Shown here in pieces: positions 15,609 through 24,808 of a stretch of 64,000 bases of DNA. The stretch covers positions 372,001 to 436,000 of the forward strand of contig NZ_JAJTNP010000001.1 in the NCBI RefSeq assembly GCF_021311115.1. Reading direction: 5' to 3'. Every line of letters starts with the position of its first letter. The stretch's first letter is position 1. The notes beneath the pieces are model-generated. The model was given only the letters and a program-made list of their open reading frames with translations. It did no database searches and was not told the origin of the DNA. A program made the translations under genes and the position numbers. The stretch comes from Chryseobacterium gwangjuense. GTDB taxonomy: Bacteria; Bacteroidota; Bacteroidia; Flavobacteriales; Weeksellaceae.

Positions 15609-17168
15609 CTACAATTCATTCAAATACTGAGAAAGGTCTTCTTTAGTATTGGTAAGGTTCATTTTCTTTCTGAGGCGGGTTCGTGAATTTTCTATTGTTT
15701 TAGGAGTAACATTCAGCAGATTGGAAATTTCTTTTGTTGATAATTTAAGTTTAAGCATTGCCGCCAGTCTTTTATCATAATTGGTCAATCCCGGATGTTT
15801 GGCATCCAAATTTTCATAAAACGACTCATGAACATTCAGGAAATGATATTCAAAATCACCCCATGAATCTTGCTTGGTATTGATCTTAATTTCATTCACA
15901 ATCCTTGAAACTTCATCAATTTCACTGTCATTAACCTTGGATTTTAATACATTGATCTGCTCCAGAATAGATTTAAAGATTTCTTCAATCTTAGACTGCT
16001 CCATAGATTTATAGACCAGCAATTTCTCCTTCATCTGGTTATCAATTTCCAGTTCTCTTTCTCTGTTTTCTATAAGTTTTTTCTCAAGTCTAAGCTTCTC
16101 GGCTTTATTTCTGAAATTAAAAAGGAACAAAATACAGATCGCGACTACCAACAGAAGAATAATGAACATAACAATATACAGTGTATTCTTACGATCCTGC
16201 TCTATTTTATTGAGTCTTTGCTGGAGTTCATACTCATGTTTTACTTTAAGTCTTTCTACATTGACTGCTTTTTCCTCAACATTCAATAACTCGCGGATCG
16301 AATCATATTTTTTAAACGTTTCAGAAGAAAGTTTATAATCTTTATTAAGCTGATACGCCTTGTATAATGTTCTTAAATAGTTGGTATTATCAAAATTAAT
16401 AGAATTGGAAGCCAAATAATTCCCCACATTTTTAGCATATAATAATGCTTTAACAGGATCTTTGGTTTCAATATAAAAATTGGCAAGATTATAATTGACC
16501 TGATAATTGGATTTTTTGTCTTCAATATTATTTTTTTCTAAAATTTCCTTGGCTTCCAATAAATACGTTTCGGCTTTAGGAGCATTACCATCTATGAAAT
16601 TAAATTTTCCAAAATTTGAAAAAACAAAAGCCTTTAATACAGGATTATCATAATTATCAAAAGCCTTTAAGCCTTTTTCAAAATAATATTTTGAAGAATC
16701 CATTTTTGAAAGTACCAAATAAGCATTTCCGAGATTATTCAATGATTTAACAGTCTCTGCTTCTTTTTTTTGTCCCTGGTAAAAGTTTAAAAGTTTTTTA
16801 TAATACGTAATCGCCCGTTGAGTATCATTGAGTTGAGAATAGATATAGGCGAAAACACCATTTACTTTAGCCGTTTTTTCCGGATCTTTATCTAAGAACA
16901 GATGATTTGCTTTCGAAGCATATTCTAACGCAAGATCAAAATAATTAACATCACTATAAATTTTGGCTACTTCTATATAAAAATCACCTAAATTCTCTTC
17001 AGGAACTTTTTTTTGGGCTTCCTGTATATTAAGTTCTGTTTTTCCCCAATCTTTAAATTTCAGTTCATTCGCTTTATCCAAATATTGTTCATAGCTTTTC
17101 TTCTCTTGCCCGAAGCAAAAAATCACGGAAAAACACAGAAGAAAAACAAAAAATAAACGTACTTTCAT
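15609..17168 (-). CDS. Membrane-anchored TPR protein with C-terminal LuxR-type HTH
   Basis: 519 residues from the ATG at 17168 (MKVRLFFVFLLCFSVIFCFG, signal peptide). Upstream in-frame codons give an implausible leader. About six tetratricopeptide repeats fill residues 25-300, with units such as ETVKSLNNLGNAYLVLSKMDSSKYYFEKGL. A membrane helix lies near residues 330-352, then a coiled coil (RLEKKLIENRERELEID). The C-terminus has a GerE/LuxR-like HTH: YDKRLAAMLKLKLSTKEISNLLNVTPKTIENSRTRLRKKM. The layout, with a periplasmic sensor and cytoplasmic HTH, is common in Bacteroidetes regulators. The target genes and signal are unknown. It is convergent with the monooxygenase and downstream of the copper block. 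Confidence 0.88.
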   Translation of the reverse strand: MKVRLFFVFLLCFSVIFCFGQEKKSYEQYLDKANELKFKDWGKTELNIQEAQKKVPEENLGDFYIEVAKIYSDVNYFDLALEYASKANHLFLDKDPEKTAKVNGVFAYIYSQLNDTQRAITYYKKLLNFYQGQKKEAETVKSLNNLGNAYLVLSKMDSSKYYFEKGLKAFDNYDNPVLKAFVFSNFGKFNFIDGNAPKAETYLLEAKEILEKNNIEDKKSNYQVNYNLANFYIETKDPVKALLYAKNVGNYLASNSINFDNTNYLRTLYKAYQLNKDYKLSSETFKKYDSIRELLNVEEKAVNVERLKVKHEYELQQRLNKIEQDRKNTLYIVMFIILLLVVAICILFLFNFRNKAEKLRLEKKLIENRERELEIDNQMKEKLLVYKSMEQSKIEEIFKSILEQINVLKSKVNDSEIDEVSRIVNEIKINTKQDSWGDFEYHFLNVHESFYENLDAKHPGLTNYDKRLAAMLKLKLSTKEISNLLNVTPKTIENSRTRLRKKMNLTNTKEDLSQYLNEL

Positions 17169-17267
17169 ATCATATAATTCACTATAAAAATATGAAATCA
17201 TTTGAAAGTTCATCTAATTTTTTTTCAGATTTTATAGTCTTTAATAAAACTTTCATCCAATTATTAA

Positions 17268-17310
17268 AAATAAAAGCTGCTTCAACATTGAAACAGCTTT
17301 TATTTTTTTT
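17268..17310 (-). terminator. Hairpin after the multicopper oxidase gene
   Basis: AAATAAAAGCTG (17268-17279) pairs with CAGCTTTTATTT (17294-17305), with TTCAA/TTGAA extending the stem past one mismatch pair. A- and T-runs flank both sides, so it can terminate minus-strand transcription. It ends within two bases of the gene stop. Confidence 0.75.
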
Positions 17311-20092
17311 AATACGTTAAAGTAATTCCGGCTCCCCAACCCATTTCGTTGTCGTAATTTCCGGAAACAGACAAATATTTTTGTAAAATATACCGTAATC
17401 CTGTCGAAAATTCTCCATCTGAATTTAAACTGAAATTTCCTCTCCATCTTCTGGAAATCGGAATATCTTCCCTGCTCAATTCTAGTAAAACTTTTCCGTT
17501 TTGGTCAACACTTGCATCCGCAGTCACCAACATTGGTAAGAGATATTGCATCCCGACAATAAAGTTCGCTTTATTTTTAGATGCTATTTTCTGTCCAAAC
17601 CAACTTTTCTCTCCATGAAAATCCATTCCCATTTTTTCCATCATCTGTCTTTCCATTATTTCATGGTTTTTCTGAATTCTAAAACCTGCATAAGGCAATG
17701 CCCATTGAAATTTTCCTAAAAATCTTCCCACTTTTACATTTCCTTCAAAATGATCGAAATCCCAGTTAGAATGAAACTCATTCAGGTTCGCCCATCTCGG
17801 TCCGAACATCGTCATCGTTTCTGCATGGAGTTTATTAGACTGAAGATCCAGCATCGCCATTGAACTTACCATTCTGTTGTCTTTTAAAAAGTCTTTCCAG
17901 GCCAGTTTTCTATTCGGAAGCTGTGGATTCGGTTTTGAGTTCTCATAACTGAAAATTCTTCCCATTCCCGCCATCATATGGTATAAAATATGACAGTGGA
18001 AAAACCAGTCGCCATCCTGATTGGCTGCAAATTCAATAATATTGGTTTCCATCGGCATGATATCTACTACATTTTTAAGCGGCGAATATTCTCCTTTTGA
18101 ATTAATCAATCTGAAATCATGGCCATGAAGGTGCATCGGATGACGCATCATGGAATTATTATACATCGTAATTCTCAGAATCTCTCCTTTTTTTACCAAT
18201 ATTTTATCTGTTTCCGTAACAGTTTTATTATCTAAAGTCCACAGATAATGATTCATATTTCCTTCCAAAGTAAACTTCAGCTCGCGAACATTTTCTGTAG
18301 GAAGAATTGTTTTTTCAGGAGATTTCAAGATATTATAAGACAATCTTTTAATCGGTTTTTCTTCTGACATATTCATACCTGAATGATTGGAATGGTCTTC
18401 CCCTTCTTTTTCTTTGGTTTTAATTCCCATCATTTCATTGATATGCTTCATTGTCGTCTTTCTTTGAGTTTCTGAAAGTTCAGGATACATCACTTCATTC
18501 ATATCCATCATCTGGTTGCCCATCGTCATATTCATCGGCTTCATATTTCCGCTCATTTCCATCATTCCGTTCATCATTTTCATACCTTCAAAAAGCTTTA
18601 ATCTCGGTAAATCAGGAGCTTCGTTTTTTTCTCCGGAGCCCAGCCAAAGTGAAGCATGACCAATTCGGTCTTCTGAAGTAGCACGGAATTCAAAACTTTT
18701 ATTCTCAGGAATCGTTACTTCAATATCATACGTTTCAGAAACTCCAACAATCAGACGGTCAACTTCCACAGGAACAACATCATTCCCGTCATTTCCAACC
18801 ACTTTTATTTTTCCTCCTCCATAATTCAGCCAGAAATAGGTGGAAGAACCTCCGTTAGCCACTCTTAATCTAACTTTATCACCAGCTTTTAAATGAGGAT
18901 ACTCAGAACTTGGTTGTCCGTTGATAAGAAATTTATCATAATAAACATCACTCACATCCATCGCTTCCATTCTTTTCCATTCATTCAGAGCTTTTGTTCC
19001 GAAGTTTCCGGATTTTATGGCTTCCCAATAACTTTGGACCGCATTTTTCTTAACGGCATACCAATCCGTATTGGCCATGTGAAGTCGTCTTGCGATCTGC
19101 ATAGGATCATCATCACTCCAATCCCCTAATAAAACAGGAATCTCCTTTGTATATTCTGTTTTAGGTTCACCTTCTCTTTTTTGAAAAACCAAAATTCCGT
19201 TCATTCCGATTTGTTCCTGCAAACTTTCATGGGAATGATACCAATAGGTTCCGTTTTGAGAAATTTTAAATTTATACAAATGGGTTTCTCCCGGTTTCAC
19301 AGGTTTTGTAGTAAGATACGGAACTCCGTCATGTTCATTAGGTAAAATCACGCCATGCCAGTGAAAGCCTGTATTCTCCTTCAGCATATTGTGAAGATAA
19401 ATTTCGGCGGTATCTCCTTCTGTAAAATACAAAGTCGGAGCTTGGAGTTTTCCGTTAACAGCAATGGCTCTACGGTTTTTTCCTGTGAAATTGACAATCG
19501 TATCTTTTACATACAAATCATAGCGTACTGTTTTTCCTTTAAAGCTAATCTTGCCATTTTCAGAGTTTCTTTTTAAAACAGAACCTTGAGATTCCAACTG
19601 CAAAGGTTTAGTATCATCTTCTTTCTCAACCAGCTCCATACCGCACTTCGGGCATTTTCCGGGTTTATCAGAGATCACTTCCGGATGCATCGGACAAGTA
19701 TATTTCTGAACCTGAGATTGAGATTTAGGTTGAGGCTTTGATTCTGTTACAGTTTTATTCTGAACAGGCTTTGTAGCATTTACCTTAGTGACTTCTTTAG
19801 CCTTTTTTAGCTTTTTAGCTTCAACTTTATTGTCAACTTTTGCTTTAGGCTTATTTTTAATTTCTGTCGGCTTTGTTTCTGTTTTCGGTAACGTTTTAAC
19901 TTGTGGTTTTGCAATAACTTTCGGTTTTATTACTACTGTTTTTTTTACCAATGTCATTCCGCATTTTGGGCAGTCTCCAGGTTTTGAGGAAACAACTTCA
20001 GGATGCATCGGACACGTATAAAACGTTTTTGTAGTTTGTGCAAAAGAGAAAACAGAGAACAAAAGCATCAGAAATAATATCAATTTTTTCAT
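17309..20092 (-). CDS. Multicopper oxidase fused to two heavy-metal-binding domains and a CopB-like barrel
   Basis: 927 residues from the ATG at 20092 (MKKLILFLMLLFSVFSFA, signal peptide). Two copies of a Cys-Met-His metal-binding domain come first (YTCPMHPEV...CPKCGM at about 26-46 and 132-152), joined by a Lys/Pro/Thr-rich linker. The multicopper oxidase part has all copper motifs: GFHWHG (H244), WYHSH, HPMHLHGHDF and WFFHCHILYHMMAGMGRIF. A Met-rich stretch (MMNGMMEMSGNMKPMNM) resembles CopA copper-binding loops. The last 190 residues (about 739-927) resemble the outer-membrane barrel of CopB (ETMTMFGPRW, GYxx strands, terminal aromatic Tyr). I infer Cu(I) oxidation and sequestration at the cell envelope. 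Confidence 0.88.
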   Translation of the reverse strand: MKKLILFLMLLFSVFSFAQTTKTFYTCPMHPEVVSSKPGDCPKCGMTLVKKTVVIKPKVIAKPQVKTLPKTETKPTEIKNKPKAKVDNKVEAKKLKKAKEVTKVNATKPVQNKTVTESKPQPKSQSQVQKYTCPMHPEVISDKPGKCPKCGMELVEKEDDTKPLQLESQGSVLKRNSENGKISFKGKTVRYDLYVKDTIVNFTGKNRRAIAVNGKLQAPTLYFTEGDTAEIYLHNMLKENTGFHWHGVILPNEHDGVPYLTTKPVKPGETHLYKFKISQNGTYWYHSHESLQEQIGMNGILVFQKREGEPKTEYTKEIPVLLGDWSDDDPMQIARRLHMANTDWYAVKKNAVQSYWEAIKSGNFGTKALNEWKRMEAMDVSDVYYDKFLINGQPSSEYPHLKAGDKVRLRVANGGSSTYFWLNYGGGKIKVVGNDGNDVVPVEVDRLIVGVSETYDIEVTIPENKSFEFRATSEDRIGHASLWLGSGEKNEAPDLPRLKLFEGMKMMNGMMEMSGNMKPMNMTMGNQMMDMNEVMYPELSETQRKTTMKHINEMMGIKTKEKEGEDHSNHSGMNMSEEKPIKRLSYNILKSPEKTILPTENVRELKFTLEGNMNHYLWTLDNKTVTETDKILVKKGEILRITMYNNSMMRHPMHLHGHDFRLINSKGEYSPLKNVVDIMPMETNIIEFAANQDGDWFFHCHILYHMMAGMGRIFSYENSKPNPQLPNRKLAWKDFLKDNRMVSSMAMLDLQSNKLHAETMTMFGPRWANLNEFHSNWDFDHFEGNVKVGRFLGKFQWALPYAGFRIQKNHEIMERQMMEKMGMDFHGEKSWFGQKIASKNKANFIVGMQYLLPMLVTADASVDQNGKVLLELSREDIPISRRWRGNFSLNSDGEFSTGLRYILQKYLSVSGNYDNEMGWGAGITLTY

Positions 20093-20193
20093 ACTATTTC
20101 GAACTTTTATCAAGTTGTACAGCTCATTTTAAAAATTAAAGTCAATTCTAACTTAAGCTATACAACTTATTAATTTAAAATAAGATAAATAAA

Positions 20194-20667
20194 CTATTTA
20201 ATCGTTGACTTTACACTTCCACAAGAAAGCATAGAGCTTCCGTAATAAGGATTTACGATTTTAGATTCGTCGCTCAGCCAGCTTCCGTCTGCCATTGGAC
20301 AATACTGAACGTAGATCGGATTTTCTGAAAGCTTAAATTCTTTCGTTAAGCCAATCATATTATCAGAAAGATTGTAAAAAGTTTCTCTTTGAGCGTTGAT
20401 TGTCTTCGCATCTGAAATTGCAGTAGCGTCTTTTCTAAGGATGTTTAAATTTCCTTCTGAAACCTGCTTATAATCAATTGCTGAAGCGGTTTTAATGAAT
20501 TCTGCCGCTGCTTTCGAGGTTTTATCTGCATCATCTGAAGCCAAAGCTGATTTTATGGCAATATAGTTTTGATACAATTTAGAAACTTGTGCATCTTTTT
20601 TAGATTGTGCTGAAAGAGAAAGTACTGAAAATAAAGATAATGCTGCTGTAATGATATATTTTTTCAT
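20194..20667 (-). CDS. DUF3347 periplasmic copper-associated protein
   Basis: 157 residues with a signal peptide (MKKYIITAALSLFSVLSLSA). A helical DUF3347 domain contains LYQNYIAIKSALASDDADKTSKAA, and the C-terminus holds YCPMADGSWLSDES and NPYYGSSMLSCG, the conserved Cys/Met motif found in DUF3347 proteins next to CusB-type efflux genes. The Cys-Pro-Met and late Cys suggest soft-metal binding. It lies between the HYC_CC_PP gene and the multicopper oxidase on the same strand (gaps of about 100 bases), which supports a copper role. The exact function is not known. Confidence 0.87.
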   Translation of the reverse strand: MKKYIITAALSLFSVLSLSAQSKKDAQVSKLYQNYIAIKSALASDDADKTSKAAAEFIKTASAIDYKQVSEGNLNILRKDATAISDAKTINAQRETFYNLSDNMIGLTKEFKLSENPIYVQYCPMADGSWLSDESKIVNPYYGSSMLSCGSVKSTIK

Positions 20668-20775
20668 TGTTTTAAATTTTAGAATTAATTTTTAAGTAAA
20701 GAATTGTAATCATCGCATAAAGCGACAAACCATGTCGTCCGTAATGATCAAAGATCAAACGACAACTGACGAATT

Positions 20776-21153
20776 CTAAATTCTAAAATTACAATGATTA
20801 ATAAAGATGGGAACCGACCGGTTTTCCGGCGGTGCATTGATTTGAATCTGAGTAAATTTTGTAACTGAAAAAGATCGGTCAACAAAGAAAAATTCATGAG
20901 TCTGAACTTCCAGAATTTGTTTTAAAACATCAATTTTAAGAAAATCTGATTTTTGGGAATCGTCAACTTTTACGACTTTGATTTCGGTTTTACAACAGTC
21001 TTTTTTGGTTTTAACACCGCATTTGCTGCAGACATCATCAACTTTCTGACTTATAGAAGCCAATTCCTTCATACAATAATGTACACTGAAAGCTGCCCCG
21101 GAAGAAAATCCGAAGTAGAAAACAGAAAACAATATTGCCAGAAACTTTTTCAT
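20776..21153 (-). CDS. HYC_CC_PP family small secreted protein
   Basis: 125 residues from the ATG at 21153 (MKKFLAILFSVFYFGFSSGA, signal peptide); upstream codons in the longer frame lie in non-coding DNA. It contains the three name-giving motifs: VHYC (about residue 25), a Cys-rich VCSKCGVKTKKDCCKTE, and INAPPENRS near the end. The family occurs beside metal-handling and TonB-receptor genes in Bacteroidetes. The seven cysteines suggest metal binding or disulfides. A box TAACTTTG (minus strand, 21166-21159) ends only 5 bases before the ATG, so transcription may start almost at the start codon. Confidence 0.85.
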   Translation of the reverse strand: MKKFLAILFSVFYFGFSSGAAFSVHYCMKELASISQKVDDVCSKCGVKTKKDCCKTEIKVVKVDDSQKSDFLKIDVLKQILEVQTHEFFFVDRSFSVTKFTQIQINAPPENRSVPIFINHCNFRI

Positions 21154-21223
21154 TGAGACAAAGTTAAAAATATCTTTAATATGAAGGTTATAGAATTTTG
21201 TATTCTTGTTATAAAATTTGGGA

Positions 21224-21261
21224 AAGACAAAAGCTCCTGATATTTCAGAAGCTTTTGTCTT
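21224..21261 (-). terminator. Hairpin terminating the TonB receptor gene
   Basis: AAGACAAAAGCT (21224-21235) pairs with AGCTTTTGTCTT (21250-21261), with an inner CTGA/TCAG extension. The distal arm overlaps the receptor stop codon. It suggests that the copper genes downstream have their own promoter. Confidence 0.75.
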
Positions 21262-23464
21262 ATAATTTAAATTCAAGTTTAACATTGAAGAACCTTCCTG
21301 TCAGACGAACCGGAACCGGATACATCAGGTTGGAATTATAATCGGTAATCCATTGGTTGGCAACTGTATTATTAATATTAAATGCATTAAACACCTGAAC
21401 TCCTAATGTCAACTCTTCGAAATTGCTCCAGAAACCGTATGTTTTTTTATTGTCTTTTCTATCAATAAATACTTTAGAAAGCCCAAGGTCTACCCTTTTA
21501 TAGGAAGGAAGTGTATTCTGATATTGATAAGGATCTGTAAACACAGGTGCTCCGTTTGGCAATCCCATTGCATATACCAAAGTAAGGTTTACACGCATGG
21601 AAGGAAATCTCGGCATATAATCCTGATAAAACATTGCAAATCTTAGTCTTTGGTCAGTAGGTCTCGGAATATTTCCTCTTCCGTCAATATTTTCATAAAC
21701 TCTTGCATAACTTGCAGATAACCATGAATCTACGCCCGGAACAAATTCACCGAATAATCTGGTATCAATTCCATAAGCATACCCAGAAGCATTATTCTTT
21801 CCTGAATAACGGATTCTAACATTATCCATATAATAAGGAATAAGGTTATCCATTTTTTTGTAATAAGCTTCAGTAGTCAGTTTAAATGGTCGGTCATACA
21901 TCTCAAACTCATAATCATTCGCCAATACAAGTTGGATTGAGCGCTGAGATTTTATATCAGAGTTGAAATTACCTTCTAAATCTTTAATTTCTTTATAAAA
22001 AGGAGATTGGTAATAAATACCTCCATTCACTTTAAACAACATATCCGACTCCCAATCCGGTTTTATCGCAAACTGGAATCTCGGAGAGAATATGGTTTCT
22101 TTATTGAAACTCCAATTAGCAACTCTTGCTCCTACATTTAAAAATACTTTACTGCTTCCCCAATAGAATTTTTGGGAATATTGTGCGTAAGCTGATAATC
22201 TGGTCGGCTGAATATGATTCTTCCCTGAGATGCTGTAAAACAACTCAAGATCTGCCGCATTAAGTCTAGGATCGTTAATATTTGCAGGGGTCGGAATACT
22301 ATAACCGGCAGAATCTACCAATTTCCATTCGTTCGTAAGATCTTTCAGGTTTTCTTTTTCATATTTAAAACCAACTTCAAAATCCGAATTCACGTTAGGT
22401 GAAAAACGTGCTCTGAACTGCGTTCCGTAAGTTCTTACAAAAAGATCATTTCTTGCACTTTCAATCTGACCACCTACATCGTATGAAACAACAGGAGCTC
22501 CGGTTGCCTGATCGAATGTCTGAAGTTCATATTGGGAATGAATGGTATAATATTCTTTTTCTCTATTCTGGTACGAAAAACTGTCTAAAGTAAATCTCCA
22601 CTTATCTGACGGTTTATAATTCATAGAGAATGTTCCCATCATATTCTTATACATATCCTGTTCTCTTCCTGCATATCCGATATTAACCATAATAGGCTGC
22701 TGAAGAGTTCCAAAGGTTACGCTTTTTGACTTAGGAACCATTTCGTAATCATTCTTAGAGTAATATCCTATGAATGAAAGTGAAAATTTGTCGCTGATAT
22801 GATAATTGATATACGACTGAAAATCCCAATACGTAGGGTTGAAATCCGTATCTTCATTTAAGGTATTCAATACTAAATTGGTATTTCTGTACCTTCCTGA
22901 AAATAAAGCGGTCAGTTTCTTATTTTTTGAAGCTAACCCAGTAGTTAATCTTCCTCCGATAAGACTTGCTTCTCCCGAAAGTTCTAATTTTTTAGGCTCT
23001 CTGTAATAAATGTTCAAAGCTGAAGACATTTTGTCTCCATATCTTGCTTCAAAACCTCCTGCCGAAAAATTAACCGTAGAGACCATATCCGGATTAATGA
23101 TACTCATTCCCTCCTGCTGAGAGTTTCTAATCAGGAAAGGTCTGTAGATTTCAATATCATTAATATAGATCAGGTTTTCGTCATAGTTTCCACCACGAAC
23201 CATATATTGAGAAGAAAGCTCAGTATTTGAATTTACGGAAGGTAAGGTTTTAAGAATTCCTTCGATACCTCCTGCAAGACTCGCAACATTCTGAGCATCT
23301 TTTGCTGAAATTTTTACAGCGGAAAGGTCGGTTGTTTTTCCTGATTGTCTCTGGAAAACGACTTCCTCTATATTGGTAACTCTAGTTGTAGTATCTTTCT
23401 TTTTTGTCTGAGAAAATACAAACAGAGGAGCCATTAAGCTCAGTGGTAAAACTAGTTTTTTCAA
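21260..23464 (-). CDS. TonB-dependent outer-membrane receptor
   Basis: 734 residues with signal peptide (MKKLVLPLSLMAPLFVFS). A plug domain runs from about residue 30 to 150 (TNIEEVVFQRQ; GGIEGILKTLPSVNSNTELSSQYMVRGGNYDENLIYINDIEI; PDMVSTVNFSAGGFEARYGDKMSSALNI). A 22-strand-type barrel follows with alternating aromatic residues, ending in FNVKLEFKL. No N-terminal CarboxypepD_reg repeat is present, so it is not SusC-like. It imports a ligand such as a metal chelate using TonB energy. The copper-linked genes downstream suggest a metal ligand, but the hairpin between them weakens that link. kdsA lies 44 bases upstream. Confidence 0.9.
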   Translation of the reverse strand: MKKLVLPLSLMAPLFVFSQTKKKDTTTRVTNIEEVVFQRQSGKTTDLSAVKISAKDAQNVASLAGGIEGILKTLPSVNSNTELSSQYMVRGGNYDENLIYINDIEIYRPFLIRNSQQEGMSIINPDMVSTVNFSAGGFEARYGDKMSSALNIYYREPKKLELSGEASLIGGRLTTGLASKNKKLTALFSGRYRNTNLVLNTLNEDTDFNPTYWDFQSYINYHISDKFSLSFIGYYSKNDYEMVPKSKSVTFGTLQQPIMVNIGYAGREQDMYKNMMGTFSMNYKPSDKWRFTLDSFSYQNREKEYYTIHSQYELQTFDQATGAPVVSYDVGGQIESARNDLFVRTYGTQFRARFSPNVNSDFEVGFKYEKENLKDLTNEWKLVDSAGYSIPTPANINDPRLNAADLELFYSISGKNHIQPTRLSAYAQYSQKFYWGSSKVFLNVGARVANWSFNKETIFSPRFQFAIKPDWESDMLFKVNGGIYYQSPFYKEIKDLEGNFNSDIKSQRSIQLVLANDYEFEMYDRPFKLTTEAYYKKMDNLIPYYMDNVRIRYSGKNNASGYAYGIDTRLFGEFVPGVDSWLSASYARVYENIDGRGNIPRPTDQRLRFAMFYQDYMPRFPSMRVNLTLVYAMGLPNGAPVFTDPYQYQNTLPSYKRVDLGLSKVFIDRKDNKKTYGFWSNFEELTLGVQVFNAFNINNTVANQWITDYNSNLMYPVPVRLTGRFFNVKLEFKL

Positions 23465-23508
23465 AAGAAATATTTTAAGGATTTCTAAAATTAATGTTTT
23501 TTTAACAA

Positions 23509-24318
23509 TTACAAAATGGATTCTCTAATTCTTGTGAGTTTTTGTAATAAATCTTCTAATAAATCTAGTCTTAACATGTTCGCACCATCAGATAAAGCGG
23601 TTTCCGGTGTCGGATGCGTTTCTATGAAAATTCCGTCTACTCCTACTGCAATTCCTGCTTTTGCCACTGTTTCAATAAGATCCGGTCTTCCTCCTGTAAC
23701 TCCAGAGCTTTGATTAGGTTGTTGTAAAGAATGGGTAACATCTAGAATAACAGGTGCATATTCTCTCATGGTAGGAATTCCTCTGTAATCTACAATCAGG
23801 TCTGTATATCCGAAAGAGTTTCCTCTTTCAATGATAGCTACTCTCGGATTATCTGAATCGGTAACTTTCTGAACGGCAAATTTCATAGATTCCGGAGAGA
23901 GAAATTGTCCTTTCTTCAAGCTCACACATTTTCCTGTTTTTGCAGCAGCCACCAAAAGGTCGGTCTGACGTACTAAAAAGGCAGGAATCTGCAGAACATC
24001 AACATATTGAGCCGCTAAAGCCGCATGTTCGTTCTCATGAATGTCTGTAGTTGTAGGAATATTGAATGTTTCTCCCACTTTTTTAAGAATTTCCAGCGAT
24101 TTTTCTTCACCAATCGTCGTAAACGAGTCTACTCTACTTCTGTTGGCTTTTTTGAAACTCCCTTTAAAAATGTACGGAATATTATATTTATTGGTTAATT
24201 CTACCACTTTTTCGGCAATTCTAAGTGCCATATCTTCGCCTTCAATAATACAAGGACCGGCAATAAGGAAAAAGTTTTTTGAATCTTTGTGATGAATATT
24301 ATCTAAATACTGAATCAT
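23509..24318 (-). CDS. kdsA: 3-deoxy-8-phosphooctulonate synthase
   Basis: 269 residues, cytoplasmic TIM-barrel enzyme. It condenses arabinose 5-phosphate with phosphoenolpyruvate to Kdo 8-phosphate for LPS. Family motifs: FLIAGPCIIEGEDMALRIAE, IFKGSFKKANRSRVDSF, VLQIPAFLVRQTDLL, CVSLKKGQFLSPE, RGNSFGYTDLIVDYRG, DVTHSLQQP and DGIFIETHPTPETALSDG. The QIPAFL/KKGQ set separates it from DAHP synthase. Its partner kdsB is at 43065-43790. It is probably co-transcribed with the TonB receptor 44 bases downstream, or only adjacent. Confidence 0.95.
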   Translation of the reverse strand: MIQYLDNIHHKDSKNFFLIAGPCIIEGEDMALRIAEKVVELTNKYNIPYIFKGSFKKANRSRVDSFTTIGEEKSLEILKKVGETFNIPTTTDIHENEHAALAAQYVDVLQIPAFLVRQTDLLVAAAKTGKCVSLKKGQFLSPESMKFAVQKVTDSDNPRVAIIERGNSFGYTDLIVDYRGIPTMREYAPVILDVTHSLQQPNQSSGVTGGRPDLIETVAKAGIAVGVDGIFIETHPTPETALSDGANMLRLDLLEDLLQKLTRIRESIL

Positions 24319-24486
24319 TTTATTTTTTATTAAAAAGTTCAGTAAAAATACTGAGAAAGTTTCAGAATCGGAAATTTTTAATTTCTTTAAGTCATGGTTT
24401 TGACTATTTCGTCAATAGGAATAAATAATACTTTTATTTTAACGGTTATAATTTTATTTTTGATTCTTATAAATTATAAACTATCC

Positions 24487-24804
24487 ATGACTATGAATTG
24501 GGAACCTATATCTTTTGAAGAATTATCAACTGAAATTTCAAAAGGTGAAAATGATATGAAAACAGAACTTTTAAATTTCTGGAATAAAGTTAAAATTAAT
24601 CCCATTAAATGGTCTGAACATGAATATGGAGATGATGGAAATGGTTTCTGGGTGGTTGCAAAATATAAAAATCTTGTTTTATACTATAATGACATAGAAG
24701 AAGGATTCAACATTTCAGAATTTGAAAATGAAGGAGAAATTAAAGAATATTATGCCGAACAAGATGAATTGTATTTCGCTGTACTCAAACTTTCAAGACT
24801 ATAA
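24487..24804 (+). CDS. Small acidic hypothetical protein
   Basis: 105 residues from the ATG at 24487 (MTMNWEPISFEELSTEI); an ATG two codons later is also possible. The frame is open back to 24394 with a hydrophobic stretch (FILTVIILFLILI), but a -7-like TATTTTTG at 24455-24462 would start transcription near 24469, inside that extension, so the shorter start is preferred. The protein is rich in Glu and aromatic residues (WSEHEYGDDGNGFWVVAKYKNLVLYYNDIEEGFNISEF) and has no known motif. Similar small proteins occur among immunity-type families, but there is no toxin gene next to it. I do not recognise the family. Confidence 0.6.
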   Translation: MTMNWEPISFEELSTEISKGENDMKTELLNFWNKVKINPIKWSEHEYGDDGNGFWVVAKYKNLVLYYNDIEEGFNISEFENEGEIKEYYAEQDELYFAVLKLSRL

Positions 24805-24808
24805 ATTG

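Noticed and set aside
21154-21285. N-terminal extension of the HYC_CC_PP gene
   Set aside because: It overlaps the TonB receptor end and terminator; the signal peptide starts at 21153.
24394-24486. N-terminal hydrophobic extension of the small acidic gene
   Set aside because: A -7 box inside it suggests transcription starts downstream; kept as a possible alternative only.
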